Shown piece after piece: positions 17,827 through 25,287 of a DNA stretch of 64,000 nt (positions are counted from its first letter, which is position 1; each line of letters begins with the position of its first letter). The translations under genes were made by a program, and so were the position numbers. Origin of the DNA: Pseudoclavibacter sp. 13-3 (lineage in GTDB: Bacteria > Actinomycetota > Actinomycetes > Actinomycetales > Microbacteriaceae); NCBI RefSeq assembly GCF_021168475.1, contig NZ_JAJOZT010000003.1:1-64000 (forward strand), written 5' to 3'. Under the pieces are notes generated by a model. It saw only the letters and a list, made by a program, of their open reading frames with translations, was not told the origin of the DNA and ran no database searches.

Positions 17827-17924
17827 GCGACGACGAAGACCTCTGGTGCCCTGCGGGCATGAGATCGACCGAGTGCAGACCCGGTTTCGTCGTCGCCGTC
17901 GTGTGGCGGCCGGGAACGGCCACC
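17827..17924 (-). promoter_or_regulatory. Structured 5' leader: hairpin plus three-way junction
   Basis: Read on the minus strand. A hairpin at 17924-17905 has an 8-bp stem (GGTGGCCG with CGGCCGCC, one G-U) and a TTCC loop. It is followed by a nested domain. P1 is GCGACGACGAA (17896-17886) paired with TTCGTCGTCGC (17837-17827), 11 perfect pairs. Inside P1 sit P2, ACCGGGT/ACTCGGT with tetraloop CTGC, and P3, GATCTC/GAGGTC enclosing TGCCC/GGGCA with a GCA loop. Almost no base in the junction is unpaired. The ribosome-binding site of the aldehyde dehydrogenase follows 10-15 nt later. I recognise no known riboswitch family. Confidence 0.65.
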
Positions 17925-17938
17925 AGGATGTCCGAATC

Positions 17939-17944
17939 ATTTTA
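17939..17944 (-). promoter_or_regulatory. Candidate -10 box of the aldehyde dehydrogenase gene
   Basis: TAAAAT on the minus strand would place the transcript start near 17932, just upstream of the folded leader. No clear -35 element. Confidence 0.5.
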
Positions 17945-18075
17945 GTGGCCGGGCCACACGATTCGGCTGCGATAGTCATGAACGTCGAAGAGCGGATTGT
18001 ATTCCGCCGCGGCGAGAATGCCAATTGCAACGCTCTGCAACCTGATCAGTCGGCTCTGCCGAACCGACCAGTCAC

Positions 18076-18081
18076 TAGACT
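18076..18081 (+). promoter_or_regulatory. -10 box of the lipoate ligase gene
   Basis: TAGACT ends 7 nt before GTG 18089. There is no Shine-Dalgarno sequence, so a leaderless transcript is likely. Confidence 0.6.
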
Positions 18082-18088
18082 GCCCAAC

Positions 18089-19204
18089 GTGAGCGCGCAC
18101 AACGGAACAGCACAGCATCCCGATCAGCCCGGCCGGCACCGACACGGCGAGTACAAGCTTCCCGGCGGCAAGCTGGTCGTCGTCGATCTCGAAGACGTCG
18201 ACGGCGTCATCCGCGGGTTTCAGCTCTCCGGAGACTTCTTCCTCGAGCCCGACCACGCCCTCGACGCGATCAACGCGGCGGTCGAAGGCCTGCCGACCGA
18301 GGCATCCGCCCGCGCGCTGCAGCAGCGCATCGAGTCTGCGCTGAGCCCAGAGGTGCACCTCGTCGGCGTCACCGTGTCGGGCATCGTCACGGCCGTGCGT
18401 CGCGCGATCACGCATGCCACGACCTGGCGCGATCACGACTGGCAGCTGGTGCGCACCGATCCGCTGCCCCCGCGAGTGCACCTCGCACTCGACCAGGTGC
18501 TCACCGAGGCGGTCGCCGCCGGCGAGCTCAAGCCGACCCTGCGCATCTGGAACTGGAACCGGCCCGCGATCGTCATCGGCTCGTTTCAGTCGGTGCGCAA
18601 CGAGGTCGATCTCGAGGCTGCAGGCCGCTTCGATGTGCCGGTGGTGCGTCGCATCTCGGGCGGCGGCGCGATGTTCATGGAGGCCGGCAACGTGGTCACT
18701 TACTCGCTGTATGCACCGGCCAGCCTCGTCGCCGGGCTGAGCTTCGAAGACTCCTACGCGTTTCTCGACTCGTGGGTGGTCACGGCGCTGCGCGAGCTCG
18801 GCATCGATGCCTACTACAAGCCGCTCAACGACATCGCGAGCACCGCGGGCAAGATCGGCGGCGCGGCGCAGAAGCGCATCTCAGGGCGCGGCCGCACCAG
18901 CGGCGGCGTGCTGCACCACGTGACCATGAGCTACGACATCGACGCCGACCGCATGGTGCAGGTGCTGCGCATCGGTCGCGAGAAGCTCAGCGACAAGGGC
19001 ATTCGCTCGGCCAACAAACGGGTCGATCCGCTGAAGTCGCAGACCGGTCTGCCCCGTGAGGCGATCATCGACCACATGTGCGAGGTGTTCGCCAAAGAGC
19101 ACGGGCTGACTCCCGGCGCACTGTCGCCCGAGCACCTGGCGGCGGCCGAAGAGCTCGCTGCGACGAAGTTCTCGAGCGACGAGTGGCTCTACCGAGTGCC
19201 CTGA
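18089..19204 (+). CDS. Lipoate-protein ligase with N-terminal accessory domain
   Basis: 371 residues. About residues 1-95 (GEYKLPGGKLVVVDLEDVDG, FFLEPDHALDAINAAVEGLP) resemble the small accessory domain or subunit (LplB/C-terminal domain) of lipoate ligases. Residues 110-360 are the BPL/LplA catalytic domain with RRISGGGAMF and the lysine-containing GKIGGAAQKRISGRG. The order accessory-catalytic is the reverse of E. coli LplA. It attaches lipoate, via lipoyl-AMP, to 2-oxoacid dehydrogenase E2 subunits or GcvH. GTG 18089 is chosen because TAGACT lies 7 nt upstream. The frame is open well upstream, but that part is not protein-like. Confidence 0.85.
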   Translation: MSAHNGTAQHPDQPGRHRHGEYKLPGGKLVVVDLEDVDGVIRGFQLSGDFFLEPDHALDAINAAVEGLPTEASARALQQRIESALSPEVHLVGVTVSGIVTAVRRAITHATTWRDHDWQLVRTDPLPPRVHLALDQVLTEAVAAGELKPTLRIWNWNRPAIVIGSFQSVRNEVDLEAAGRFDVPVVRRISGGGAMFMEAGNVVTYSLYAPASLVAGLSFEDSYAFLDSWVVTALRELGIDAYYKPLNDIASTAGKIGGAAQKRISGRGRTSGGVLHHVTMSYDIDADRMVQVLRIGREKLSDKGIRSANKRVDPLKSQTGLPREAIIDHMCEVFAKEHGLTPGALSPEHLAAAEELAATKFSSDEWLYRVP

Positions 19205-19217
19205 GCCAGATCACCGC

Positions 19218-19239
19218 ATCGGCCGCCCGAGCGGCCGAT
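19218..19239. terminator. Hairpin between convergent lipoate ligase and nitroreductase genes
   Basis: ATCGGCCGC pairs with GCGGCCGAT around a 4-nt loop (19218-19239). It touches the nitroreductase stop codon and probably ends both transcripts. Confidence 0.65.
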
Positions 19240-19844
19240 CAGTCGCTCAGCAGCACCAGCTCGTCTCTGCTGCGACGTACGCGTGGGGCGACTTCGCGCT
19301 CGCGGGTGCCCTCGTCGAGCTGGTCGGGCGAGGCGTGTCGACCGGCGACGGTCACCGTGAAGACCTGCACCTCGTCGGGCAGCTCGAACTCGTCGTGCAG
19401 CCCGCCGGCGTCGATGCCCGAGATCTGGTGGGTGTCATAGCCGTCGTACCGCAGCTGCAGCGTCTGGTTCGCGACGGCGAGGCCCAGGTCGTAGGCGGCG
19501 GTCGGCAGTGCGCGCCCGTCAGCCTCGACGTATGCCGCATTCACGATGAGCAGCCCGGACCGGTGCGCCCACTGCTGATTGAACGAGCTCAGATGCGGCA
19601 GCACGCGCTCGAAGACGGCTTCGCGCTGCCCGTCTTCGCCGCGGCGCCCGATGATGAAGCGCCAGGGCTGGCTGTTGAACGCGGAGGGCGCCCAGCGGGC
19701 CGCCTCGATCGCTGCGGCGATCGCCGACTCGTCGACGGTGGCGTGCTCGTCGAATGAGCGCGGGCTCCAGCGGGCGGCGATGGCCGGGGCGAGATCGACG
19801 TCGGTGACGGCGTGGCGGTCGGTGGATGCGGCGGTCGATGACAT
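19239..19844 (-). CDS. Nitroreductase-family oxidoreductase
   Basis: 201 residues. The FMN-binding signature RWSPRSFDEHATVDE is followed by AARWAPSAFNSQPWRFIIGRR and YDLGLAVANQTLQLRYDGYDTHQI, the pattern of NfnB/YdgI-like NAD(P)H:FMN oxidoreductases. It reduces nitro compounds, quinones or enones; the physiological substrate is unknown. ATG 19844 has CAGGAG 7 nt upstream and is preferred to the longer open frame. It diverges from the EndoU gene. Confidence 0.88.
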   Translation of the reverse strand: MSSTAASTDRHAVTDVDLAPAIAARWSPRSFDEHATVDESAIAAAIEAARWAPSAFNSQPWRFIIGRRGEDGQREAVFERVLPHLSSFNQQWAHRSGLLIVNAAYVEADGRALPTAAYDLGLAVANQTLQLRYDGYDTHQISGIDAGGLHDEFELPDEVQVFTVTVAGRHASPDQLDEGTREREVAPRVRRSRDELVLLSD

Positions 19845-19921
19845 GCGGCTCCTGCGTGTGTGCGTGGTCGGGATGGGTCTACCTGCACAGCGAGTGTATG
19901 CCCGGTCGCCGGGCGGCTCCA

Positions 19922-19927
19922 TATACT
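19922..19927 (+). promoter_or_regulatory. -10 box of the EndoU operon
   Basis: TATACT ends 7 nt before ATG 19935. No Shine-Dalgarno sequence. It is a near-consensus hexamer, so the promoter may be strong. Confidence 0.6.
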
Positions 19928-19934
19928 CCTTATC

Positions 19935-20582
19935 ATGACGTCACGAAGAGGCAGCAGACAGCGCCTCACGCGCAATCTGACCCTGCTGGCCCTCGTGGCG
20001 GTGCTCGCGATCTGGGTGTTCGTGCAGCGCGGTCTCGATGCGAACGACACCACCTCTCCCGTTGTGCACGATGCCGGGGCGCGCACCTCGGCATCCGCCA
20101 CGCCGAGCGCGGCCGCTCCGAAAGACACCTCGCTCGACGCTTCGGGCGCGCACGCCGGCAGCTCGGGAGACATCGTCGGGCTCAGCCGTCTGCAGGGCAC
20201 CGACCACTTCACCCGCAATGCGCTCACCCACATCTTCTCTGGCGAGATCAGCCGTGCCGGCAAGGCGGTCGGCTACCACTCGCAGGCGTTCACCGGCACG
20301 AAGGGGGCCGTGGTGAGCGGCACCGAGACGGCGCCCGACGCACAGGGGGTCTACACCGCACAGGTGACGGTCGACGGGCGGGCCAAAGCGGGCAACCGCG
20401 GGTTCTCGACGTTCTACCCGACCACGATGAGCGCACAGCAGGTGGTCGACGCGATCAACGAGGCGTACGACGGCCGAAGCCCCCAGGGCGATGCCTTCGT
20501 CGGGCGCGGCGGCGGGCTCACGATACAGATGGCGCTCGACGATCGCGGACGCATCATCACGGCATACCCGGTGCAGCGATGA
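19935..20582 (+). CDS. Membrane-anchored or secreted bacterial EndoU nuclease
   Basis: 215 residues. A basic N-terminus, one TM or signal segment (about residues 14-31), a Ser/Ala/Thr-rich linker (33-80), then an EndoU fold (about 90-213). RNALTHIFSGEISRAGKAVGYH carries the two expected catalytic His residues (H99, H115). GVYTAQVTVDGRAKAG, STFYPTTMSAQQVVDAINEAY and ITAYPVQR complete the family pattern. EndoU domains are RNases used as toxins at the C-termini of CDI and other polymorphic systems. Here the domain stands alone behind a membrane segment. The ATGA overlap with the next gene suggests a coupled partner, possibly an inhibitor. Confidence 0.8.
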   Translation: MTSRRGSRQRLTRNLTLLALVAVLAIWVFVQRGLDANDTTSPVVHDAGARTSASATPSAAAPKDTSLDASGAHAGSSGDIVGLSRLQGTDHFTRNALTHIFSGEISRAGKAVGYHSQAFTGTKGAVVSGTETAPDAQGVYTAQVTVDGRAKAGNRGFSTFYPTTMSAQQVVDAINEAYDGRSPQGDAFVGRGGGLTIQMALDDRGRIITAYPVQR

Positions 20583-21088
20583 GCCGCGACGCGCCGATGA
20601 ACGATGTGCTGCAGCAGTGCGACCTGCGACACGACTGCGCTGAGATCCGCTTCGACGACGGCACGGTGGTGCCTGAGATCCGCTTCGACGACCCACGGGC
20701 CCGACTGGTCGGCCGCCTGCTGATGAACGACCTGCAGGGGCGCGACGCACAGGGCGTGCTCGACCTGATCGACCGAGTGCTGGCCGGCCGGCTGCCGGTG
20801 GCCGAGATCGCGGGCAACACGACGCGTGCCGTGGTCGGCCCGCAGACCACTCGGCTGTTCGACGATCTCGCCAGGCCGATCGGCGAGGCGAATCGGCCGC
20901 AGACAGACGTGGCGACCCCGTCTTTGCGGGCGATCATCGTAGAGTGGTTCGCGTACGCCGCTCGCACGCGCGCGCGGTGCGCACAGGCATTCGCGTCAGA
21001 TGACGCTGAATCCGGTCGTCCAGACGATTTCGCATCTCGCCGTCGGCCCTCGTGCGATCAACAAGCAGGGGAAGAGCACGAAGCATGA
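20579..21088 (+). CDS. Unknown protein coupled to EndoU (immunity candidate)
   Basis: 169 residues, not recognised. It is soluble, acidic at the N-terminus and basic near residues 120-155. Residues 22-38 contain an internal duplication, EIRFDDGTVVPEIRFDD, encoded by an exact 19-bp direct repeat (20641-20659 and 20674-20692). ATG overlaps the EndoU stop (ATGA), and its own stop overlaps the next ATG in the same way. Position right after a nuclease domain is typical of an immunity gene, but a link with the carboxypeptidase downstream is equally possible. A second ATG at 20597 is an alternative start. The last 35 residues look disordered. Confidence 0.6.
   Translation: MSRDAPMNDVLQQCDLRHDCAEIRFDDGTVVPEIRFDDPRARLVGRLLMNDLQGRDAQGVLDLIDRVLAGRLPVAEIAGNTTRAVVGPQTTRLFDDLARPIGEANRPQTDVATPSLRAIIVEWFAYAARTRARCAQAFASDDAESGRPDDFASRRRPSCDQQAGEEHEA
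20641..20692 (+). repeat. 19-bp exact direct repeat, 33-bp period
   Basis: TGAGATCCGCTTCGACGAC occurs at 20641-20659 and 20674-20692, in frame, duplicating the peptide EIRFDD with an 11-residue spacing. Confidence 0.9.
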
Positions 21089-22458
21089 CTCGTCGACGCA
21101 GTGAGCTGCTCGCCCAAGGGGGAGCCGCAGCGCTGAAGCCCGCGCGCGGCATCGGGTGGCCCATCACGATCGTCGTCGCGTCGATTCTGCTGGCGCTCGC
21201 GGCGTGGGTCACCTGGGGGCCGCTGCCGGTGCAGTCGGCGAGCATCGTCTTCGCCGACGCCTCGCTGCAGCAGAACGATGCCGATACCGTCACTGCAGAC
21301 GCTGCGGCCGACGTGCGATCTGTCGACGCTCAGCTGGTCTGGCCGTCGACCGGAGCCGCAGCGTTCGTGCTGCGCAGCCTCGGCGATCAGCCTGCGGCGA
21401 GTCAGGTGAACGTCTCGCTGACGCATGGCGAGCAGAAGGCCTATTCGATCGCGAGCGTGACGAAGCTCGTCACCGCGCTGCGCGTGCTCGACCGGCGGCC
21501 GCTGCAGGCTGGCGACCAAGGGCCGTCGATCACGATGACGCAGGCCGACGAAGACCTCATGAAGAGCTACCTGGAGCAGAACGGCTCGGTCGAGCCGGTG
21601 ACCGTGGGCGCGTCGCTCAGCCAGTTCCAGGTGCTCGAGCTGTCGCTGCTGCCGTCGAGCAACAACTACACCACCACCTTGGCCACCTGGGCGTTCGGCA
21701 GCGTCGACGACTACCTGGCGAGCACCCCGGCCTGGCTTGACGCGAACGGTCTGAGTGGCATGACGATCGCCGACCCGACGGGAATCGACGAGCGCAACCA
21801 GGCGACCCCGGAGCAGATCGTGCACTTGGGCGAGCTGGCGCTGGCGAACCCGGTGGTGCGTCAGATCGTCTCGACGCCGACGGCTGACATCCCGGGGATC
21901 GGCGAGATCAAGAACCACAACTCTCTGCTCGGTCAGCAGGGGGTCGACGGGCTGAAGACCGGCAGTCTGGCCGACGTGTTCAATCTCGCCTACTCGGCGC
22001 ACTTCAGCGTCGACGGCGTGCCGTTCGAGCTGGTCGGCGCCGCCCTCGGCAGCACCGAAGACCATTCGAAGCTGCAGCCCGAGGTCGGGCAGCTCATCCA
22101 GTCGATCAGACAGTCGATCGTCTCGCGCGACGTGCTCGTCGCCGGTGAGTCGGCGGGCACGCTGACCACGTCGTGGGGTGCGTCGGCCAATGCGCAGTCT
22201 GCGGCCACGGTGCACGTGCTGAGCTGGCAGGGCACCCCGGTCACCGGCCGATTCGTCGGCGCCTCTGTGCAGGCGGGTGCTCGGGCCGGCTCGCAGGTGG
22301 GCACGGTGCTGATCGAGCGCGCAGGCGAACAGGTCGGCTCTGCGCCGCTGCTGATCTCGCAGTCGATCGACGACCCGGGGCTCGGCTGGCGCATCGCCAA
22401 CATCGGGCTGCTGCCGGGGCCGGCCTGGTCGATGGTCACCGGCCAGACCGGGTCATAG
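21085..22458 (+). CDS. D-alanyl-D-alanine carboxypeptidase (S11, PBP5-like)
   Basis: 457 residues. One TM or signal segment (about 24-45), then the penicillin-binding S11 fold: SVTK (Ser near 124), SSN near 190 and KTG near 291. A C-terminal beta domain of about 100 residues follows. It removes terminal D-Ala from peptidoglycan pentapeptides outside the membrane. ATG 21085 overlaps the stop of the preceding gene by ATGA. An upstream start at 21052 is in frame but less likely. Convergent with pepO. The spacer contains a GCCCGA/TCGGGC hairpin. Confidence 0.88.
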   Translation: MTRRRSELLAQGGAAALKPARGIGWPITIVVASILLALAAWVTWGPLPVQSASIVFADASLQQNDADTVTADAAADVRSVDAQLVWPSTGAAAFVLRSLGDQPAASQVNVSLTHGEQKAYSIASVTKLVTALRVLDRRPLQAGDQGPSITMTQADEDLMKSYLEQNGSVEPVTVGASLSQFQVLELSLLPSSNNYTTTLATWAFGSVDDYLASTPAWLDANGLSGMTIADPTGIDERNQATPEQIVHLGELALANPVVRQIVSTPTADIPGIGEIKNHNSLLGQQGVDGLKTGSLADVFNLAYSAHFSVDGVPFELVGAALGSTEDHSKLQPEVGQLIQSIRQSIVSRDVLVAGESAGTLTTSWGASANAQSAATVHVLSWQGTPVTGRFVGASVQAGARAGSQVGTVLIERAGEQVGSAPLLISQSIDDPGLGWRIANIGLLPGPAWSMVTGQTGS

Positions 22459-22477
22459 CCCGACAGCGCCCATCGGG
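22459..22477. terminator. Small hairpin between convergent dacA-like and pepO genes
   Basis: GCCCGA and TCGGGC form a 6-bp stem in the 26-bp spacer between the two stop codons. Confidence 0.45.
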
Positions 22478-22484
22478 CGAGGCG

Positions 22485-24593
22485 TCACCAGATGCGCACG
22501 CGTTCGTCGCTGCCGAGCCAGAGCCGATCGTCTGCGGCGACCGAGAACACCTCGTGAAAGGCGTCCAGGTTGCGCGGAATCTGATTCGCGCGCAGGTCGT
22601 TGGGCGAATGCGGGTCGATGGTGAGCAGGCGAACCGCCTCTTCCGGGCGACGCTTCTCTGCCCAGACCTGCGCCCATGAGAGAAAGAACCGCTGCGGGCC
22701 GGTGAGCCCGTCGATGACCGCAGCCTGACGGGCGGCCTCGGCCACGGCGTCCGCCGCCGACTGCGCGGGATCGACGCCCAACGACAGCAGATAGGCCTGC
22801 CAGGCGATCGAGAGGCCGCTGAGATCGGCGATGTTCTCACCCAGGGTGAGCGCGCCGTTGACGCTGTGGCCGGGAGCGTCGAGCGGCTCGAGCGCGTTGT
22901 ACTGCGCGACGAGTGCGGCGGTGAGCCTCTCGAAGGCCTCGCGGTCGGTCGCGCTCCACCAGTCGACCAGTCGGCCGTCGCCGTCGTACTTCGACCCCTG
23001 GTCGTCGAAGCCGTGACTGATCTCGTGGCCGATCACCGCGCCGATGCCGCCGTAGTTCGCGGCGTCGTCGGCCTCGGCGTTGAAGAAGGGCGGCTGCAGA
23101 ATCGCGGCCGGGAACACGATCTCGTTGAACCCCGGGTTGTAGTAGGCGTTCACGGTCTGCGGGGTCATGAACCACTCGTCGCGGTCGATCGGGCGGCCGA
23201 TCTTGCCCAGCTCGCGCGCCTGTTCGTAACGCCCGATCGCGCGCACATTGCCGATCAGGTCGTCGCGGCCGACCTCGAGCGTGGAGTAGTCGCGCCACGT
23301 GACCGGGTAGCCGATCTTCGGGGTGAACCTCGCCAGCTTCTCGAGCGCCAGGCGTTTGGTGTCGTCGCCGAGCCAGGTCAGCGAGCCGACCGAGCGGCGG
23401 TAGGCCTCGATGAGATTGGCGACGAGCTCGTCCATGCGGTGCTTCGCCGCCGGAGGGAAGTGCTGTGCGACGTACTCGCGCCCGACGGCCTCGCCCAGCC
23501 CGCCCTGCACGAGCGAGACGCCGCGCTTCCAGCGGGGGCGCAGCTCGGGGGTGCCGCTCAGGGTGCGGCCGTAGAAGTCGAAGTTGATCTCGACGAAGTC
23601 GTGCGAGAGATAGGGTGCGGCGCCTCGGATGACGTTGACGGCCAGCCATGAACGCCAGGCCGGCAGCCGGTCTTCGGTGAGCAGGGCGGCGAGGCCCTCG
23701 AGCGCGGAGGGCTGCGCGATGACGACCTCGGCGAGCACCTTCGGGTCGACCTGCGCGGCCTCGAGGTAGGCGCTCCAGTCGATGTTCGGCGTCGACGCGA
23801 CCAGCTGCTCGAAGGTGCGCAGGTTGTAGGTCTTCTCGATCTCGCGGCTGGCGACGACGTCCCAGTGCACGGCTGCGATGTCGGTCTCGAGCTGCAGCAC
23901 CTCATGGGCCCGGCTGGCGGCGTCGTCGACGCCGGCGAGCTCGAGCAGCACCTGCAGATAGATCAGGTACTTGCCGCGCACGTCGGCGAACTGCTCTTCG
24001 CGGTAGTACGACTCGTCGGGCAGGCCGATGCCGCCCTGCACGATGAAGGGCACGTACCGGTCGGGCTGCCCCGGGTCGTTGTCGACGTAGAGGCCGAAGA
24101 ACCCGCTCGACCCGCGCTCCTCGGCGCGACCGACGGCCGTCACGAACTCGGCGACGGTCTGCGGCGCCAGCGCGGCGGCGATGTCGTCGGCGATCGGGGC
24201 GGCTCCCAGCTGTTCGGCTCGGGCTTCGTCCATGAAGCTCGCATAGAGGTCGCCGATCTTGCGGCGGTCGGCTGTCGAGCGGTCGTCGTCTGTGCTCGCG
24301 CCGGTCGAGGCGTCGTCGCGCGGGGCCGCGTGCCTCCCGGCGGGCTCGCTCGCCGCCGTCGCGTCGGCGTCAGCCTCGACGATCGTGCGAATCGCGTCTT
24401 CGGCCGCTTCGGCGAGCTGCAGGAACGCACCGTAGCGCGACTTGTCGGCGGGAATCTCGGTGCGTTCGAGCCAGCGTCCGTCGACGTGCAGGTAGAGGTC
24501 GTCCTGCGGGCGCACCGCCGGGTCGAGGTCGGTGACGCGGATGCCGGAAGAGGGCTCGGCGGGCTGAGAGTCGCGAGAGGCAGCAGAAGTCAT
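22485..24593 (-). CDS. pepO: M13 (neprilysin-like) zinc metallopeptidase
   Basis: 702 residues, full length for cytosolic PepO endopeptidases. The zinc motif is GHEISHGFDDQG, the third ligand is in LGENIADLSGL, and NAYYNPGFNEIVFPA is the substrate-binding NAYY motif. The N-terminal M13 domain is interrupted by a low-complexity Ala/Asp/Ser-rich insert (about residues 77-105). No signal peptide is seen, so it is probably intracellular and degrades oligopeptides. ATG 24593 with TATGCT 6 nt upstream indicates leaderless transcription. Confidence 0.93.
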   Translation of the reverse strand: MTSAASRDSQPAEPSSGIRVTDLDPAVRPQDDLYLHVDGRWLERTEIPADKSRYGAFLQLAEAAEDAIRTIVEADADATAASEPAGRHAAPRDDASTGASTDDDRSTADRRKIGDLYASFMDEARAEQLGAAPIADDIAAALAPQTVAEFVTAVGRAEERGSSGFFGLYVDNDPGQPDRYVPFIVQGGIGLPDESYYREEQFADVRGKYLIYLQVLLELAGVDDAASRAHEVLQLETDIAAVHWDVVASREIEKTYNLRTFEQLVASTPNIDWSAYLEAAQVDPKVLAEVVIAQPSALEGLAALLTEDRLPAWRSWLAVNVIRGAAPYLSHDFVEINFDFYGRTLSGTPELRPRWKRGVSLVQGGLGEAVGREYVAQHFPPAAKHRMDELVANLIEAYRRSVGSLTWLGDDTKRLALEKLARFTPKIGYPVTWRDYSTLEVGRDDLIGNVRAIGRYEQARELGKIGRPIDRDEWFMTPQTVNAYYNPGFNEIVFPAAILQPPFFNAEADDAANYGGIGAVIGHEISHGFDDQGSKYDGDGRLVDWWSATDREAFERLTAALVAQYNALEPLDAPGHSVNGALTLGENIADLSGLSIAWQAYLLSLGVDPAQSAADAVAEAARQAAVIDGLTGPQRFFLSWAQVWAEKRRPEEAVRLLTIDPHSPNDLRANQIPRNLDAFHEVFSVAADDRLWLGSDERVRIW

Positions 24594-24599
24594 GCCCAC

Positions 24600-24686
24600 A
24601 GCATAGTTGTCGGGGTGCCCGTGTCGGTCGGTCCGTGCACCTGCGGTCGATTTTCCTCGCGTTCGGCCGCAGCGTGTGCCTAGCAT
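24600..24686. promoter_or_regulatory. Divergent leaderless promoters of pepO and the PEBP gene
   Basis: TATGCT on the minus strand (24600-24605) is 6 nt from the pepO ATG. TAGCAT on the plus strand (24681-24686) is 5 nt from ATG 24692. Confidence 0.5.
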
Positions 24687-24691
24687 GGACC

Positions 24692-25216
24692 ATGGTCAAT
24701 CCTTACGACGAACTGCCACAGGTTCCCTCATTCGCACTCACCAGCGACGACGTCGTCGACGGTCAGACGCTGAAGTCGTCCCAGGTCGGGGTCGGCGCCG
24801 GCGGCGAAGGGCGGTCTCCGCAGCTGTCGTGGTCGGGCTTCCCCGTCGGCACGAAGAGCTTCGCGGTCACCGCCTACGATCCCGATGCTCCGACCGCGAG
24901 CGGTTACTGGCATTGGGCGGTCTATGACGTTCCCGCCTCGGTGACCTCGCTGGATGCCGGCGCGGGCAACGCCTCGACCGGCGGCGGATCGCTGCCCGCG
25001 GGCGCGGTCGCGCTGACCAACGACTCGCTCGGTCGCGACTTCGTCGGCGCCGCGCCGCCCGTCGGGCACAGGCCGCACCACTACTACTTCGTGGTGCACG
25101 CCGTCGACGTCGATCACCTCGATCTGCCCGAGAACGCGACGCCGGCGGCGCTGGGCTTCAACCTCTTCTCGCACACGCTCGCTCGCGCGACGCTGGTCGG
25201 CGTCTACCAGCGCTGA
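24692..25216 (+). CDS. YbhB/YbcL family (PEBP-like) protein
   Basis: 174 residues of the phosphatidylethanolamine-binding/Raf-kinase-inhibitor fold. GRSPQLSWSGFPVGTKSFAV and YDPDAPTASGYWHWAVYDVP form the conserved anion-binding site (DPDxP, then H-W). HRPHHYYFVVHAVD follows near the end. No signal peptide, so it is cytoplasmic. Bacterial members have no firm function. ATG 24692 with TAGCAT 5 nt upstream. Confidence 0.92.
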   Translation: MVNPYDELPQVPSFALTSDDVVDGQTLKSSQVGVGAGGEGRSPQLSWSGFPVGTKSFAVTAYDPDAPTASGYWHWAVYDVPASVTSLDAGAGNASTGGGSLPAGAVALTNDSLGRDFVGAAPPVGHRPHHYYFVVHAVDVDHLDLPENATPAALGFNLFSHTLARATLVGVYQR

Positions 25217-25275
25217 CGCCTCTACCAGCGCTCACTCCATCGAGGCGCCGACCCGGCGACGTCAGACGTCGCCGC

Positions 25276-25281
25276 TAGAGT
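25276..25281 (+). promoter_or_regulatory. -10 box of the MATE gene
   Basis: TAGAGT ends 6 nt before ATG 25288. No Shine-Dalgarno sequence. Confidence 0.55.
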
Positions 25282-25287
25282 GCCTGT

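Noticed and set aside
17825-18088. Extension of the lipoate ligase frame upstream
   Set aside because: The sequence is the folded leader and promoter region of the divergent aldehyde dehydrogenase gene, and a -10 box lies 7 nt before GTG 18089.
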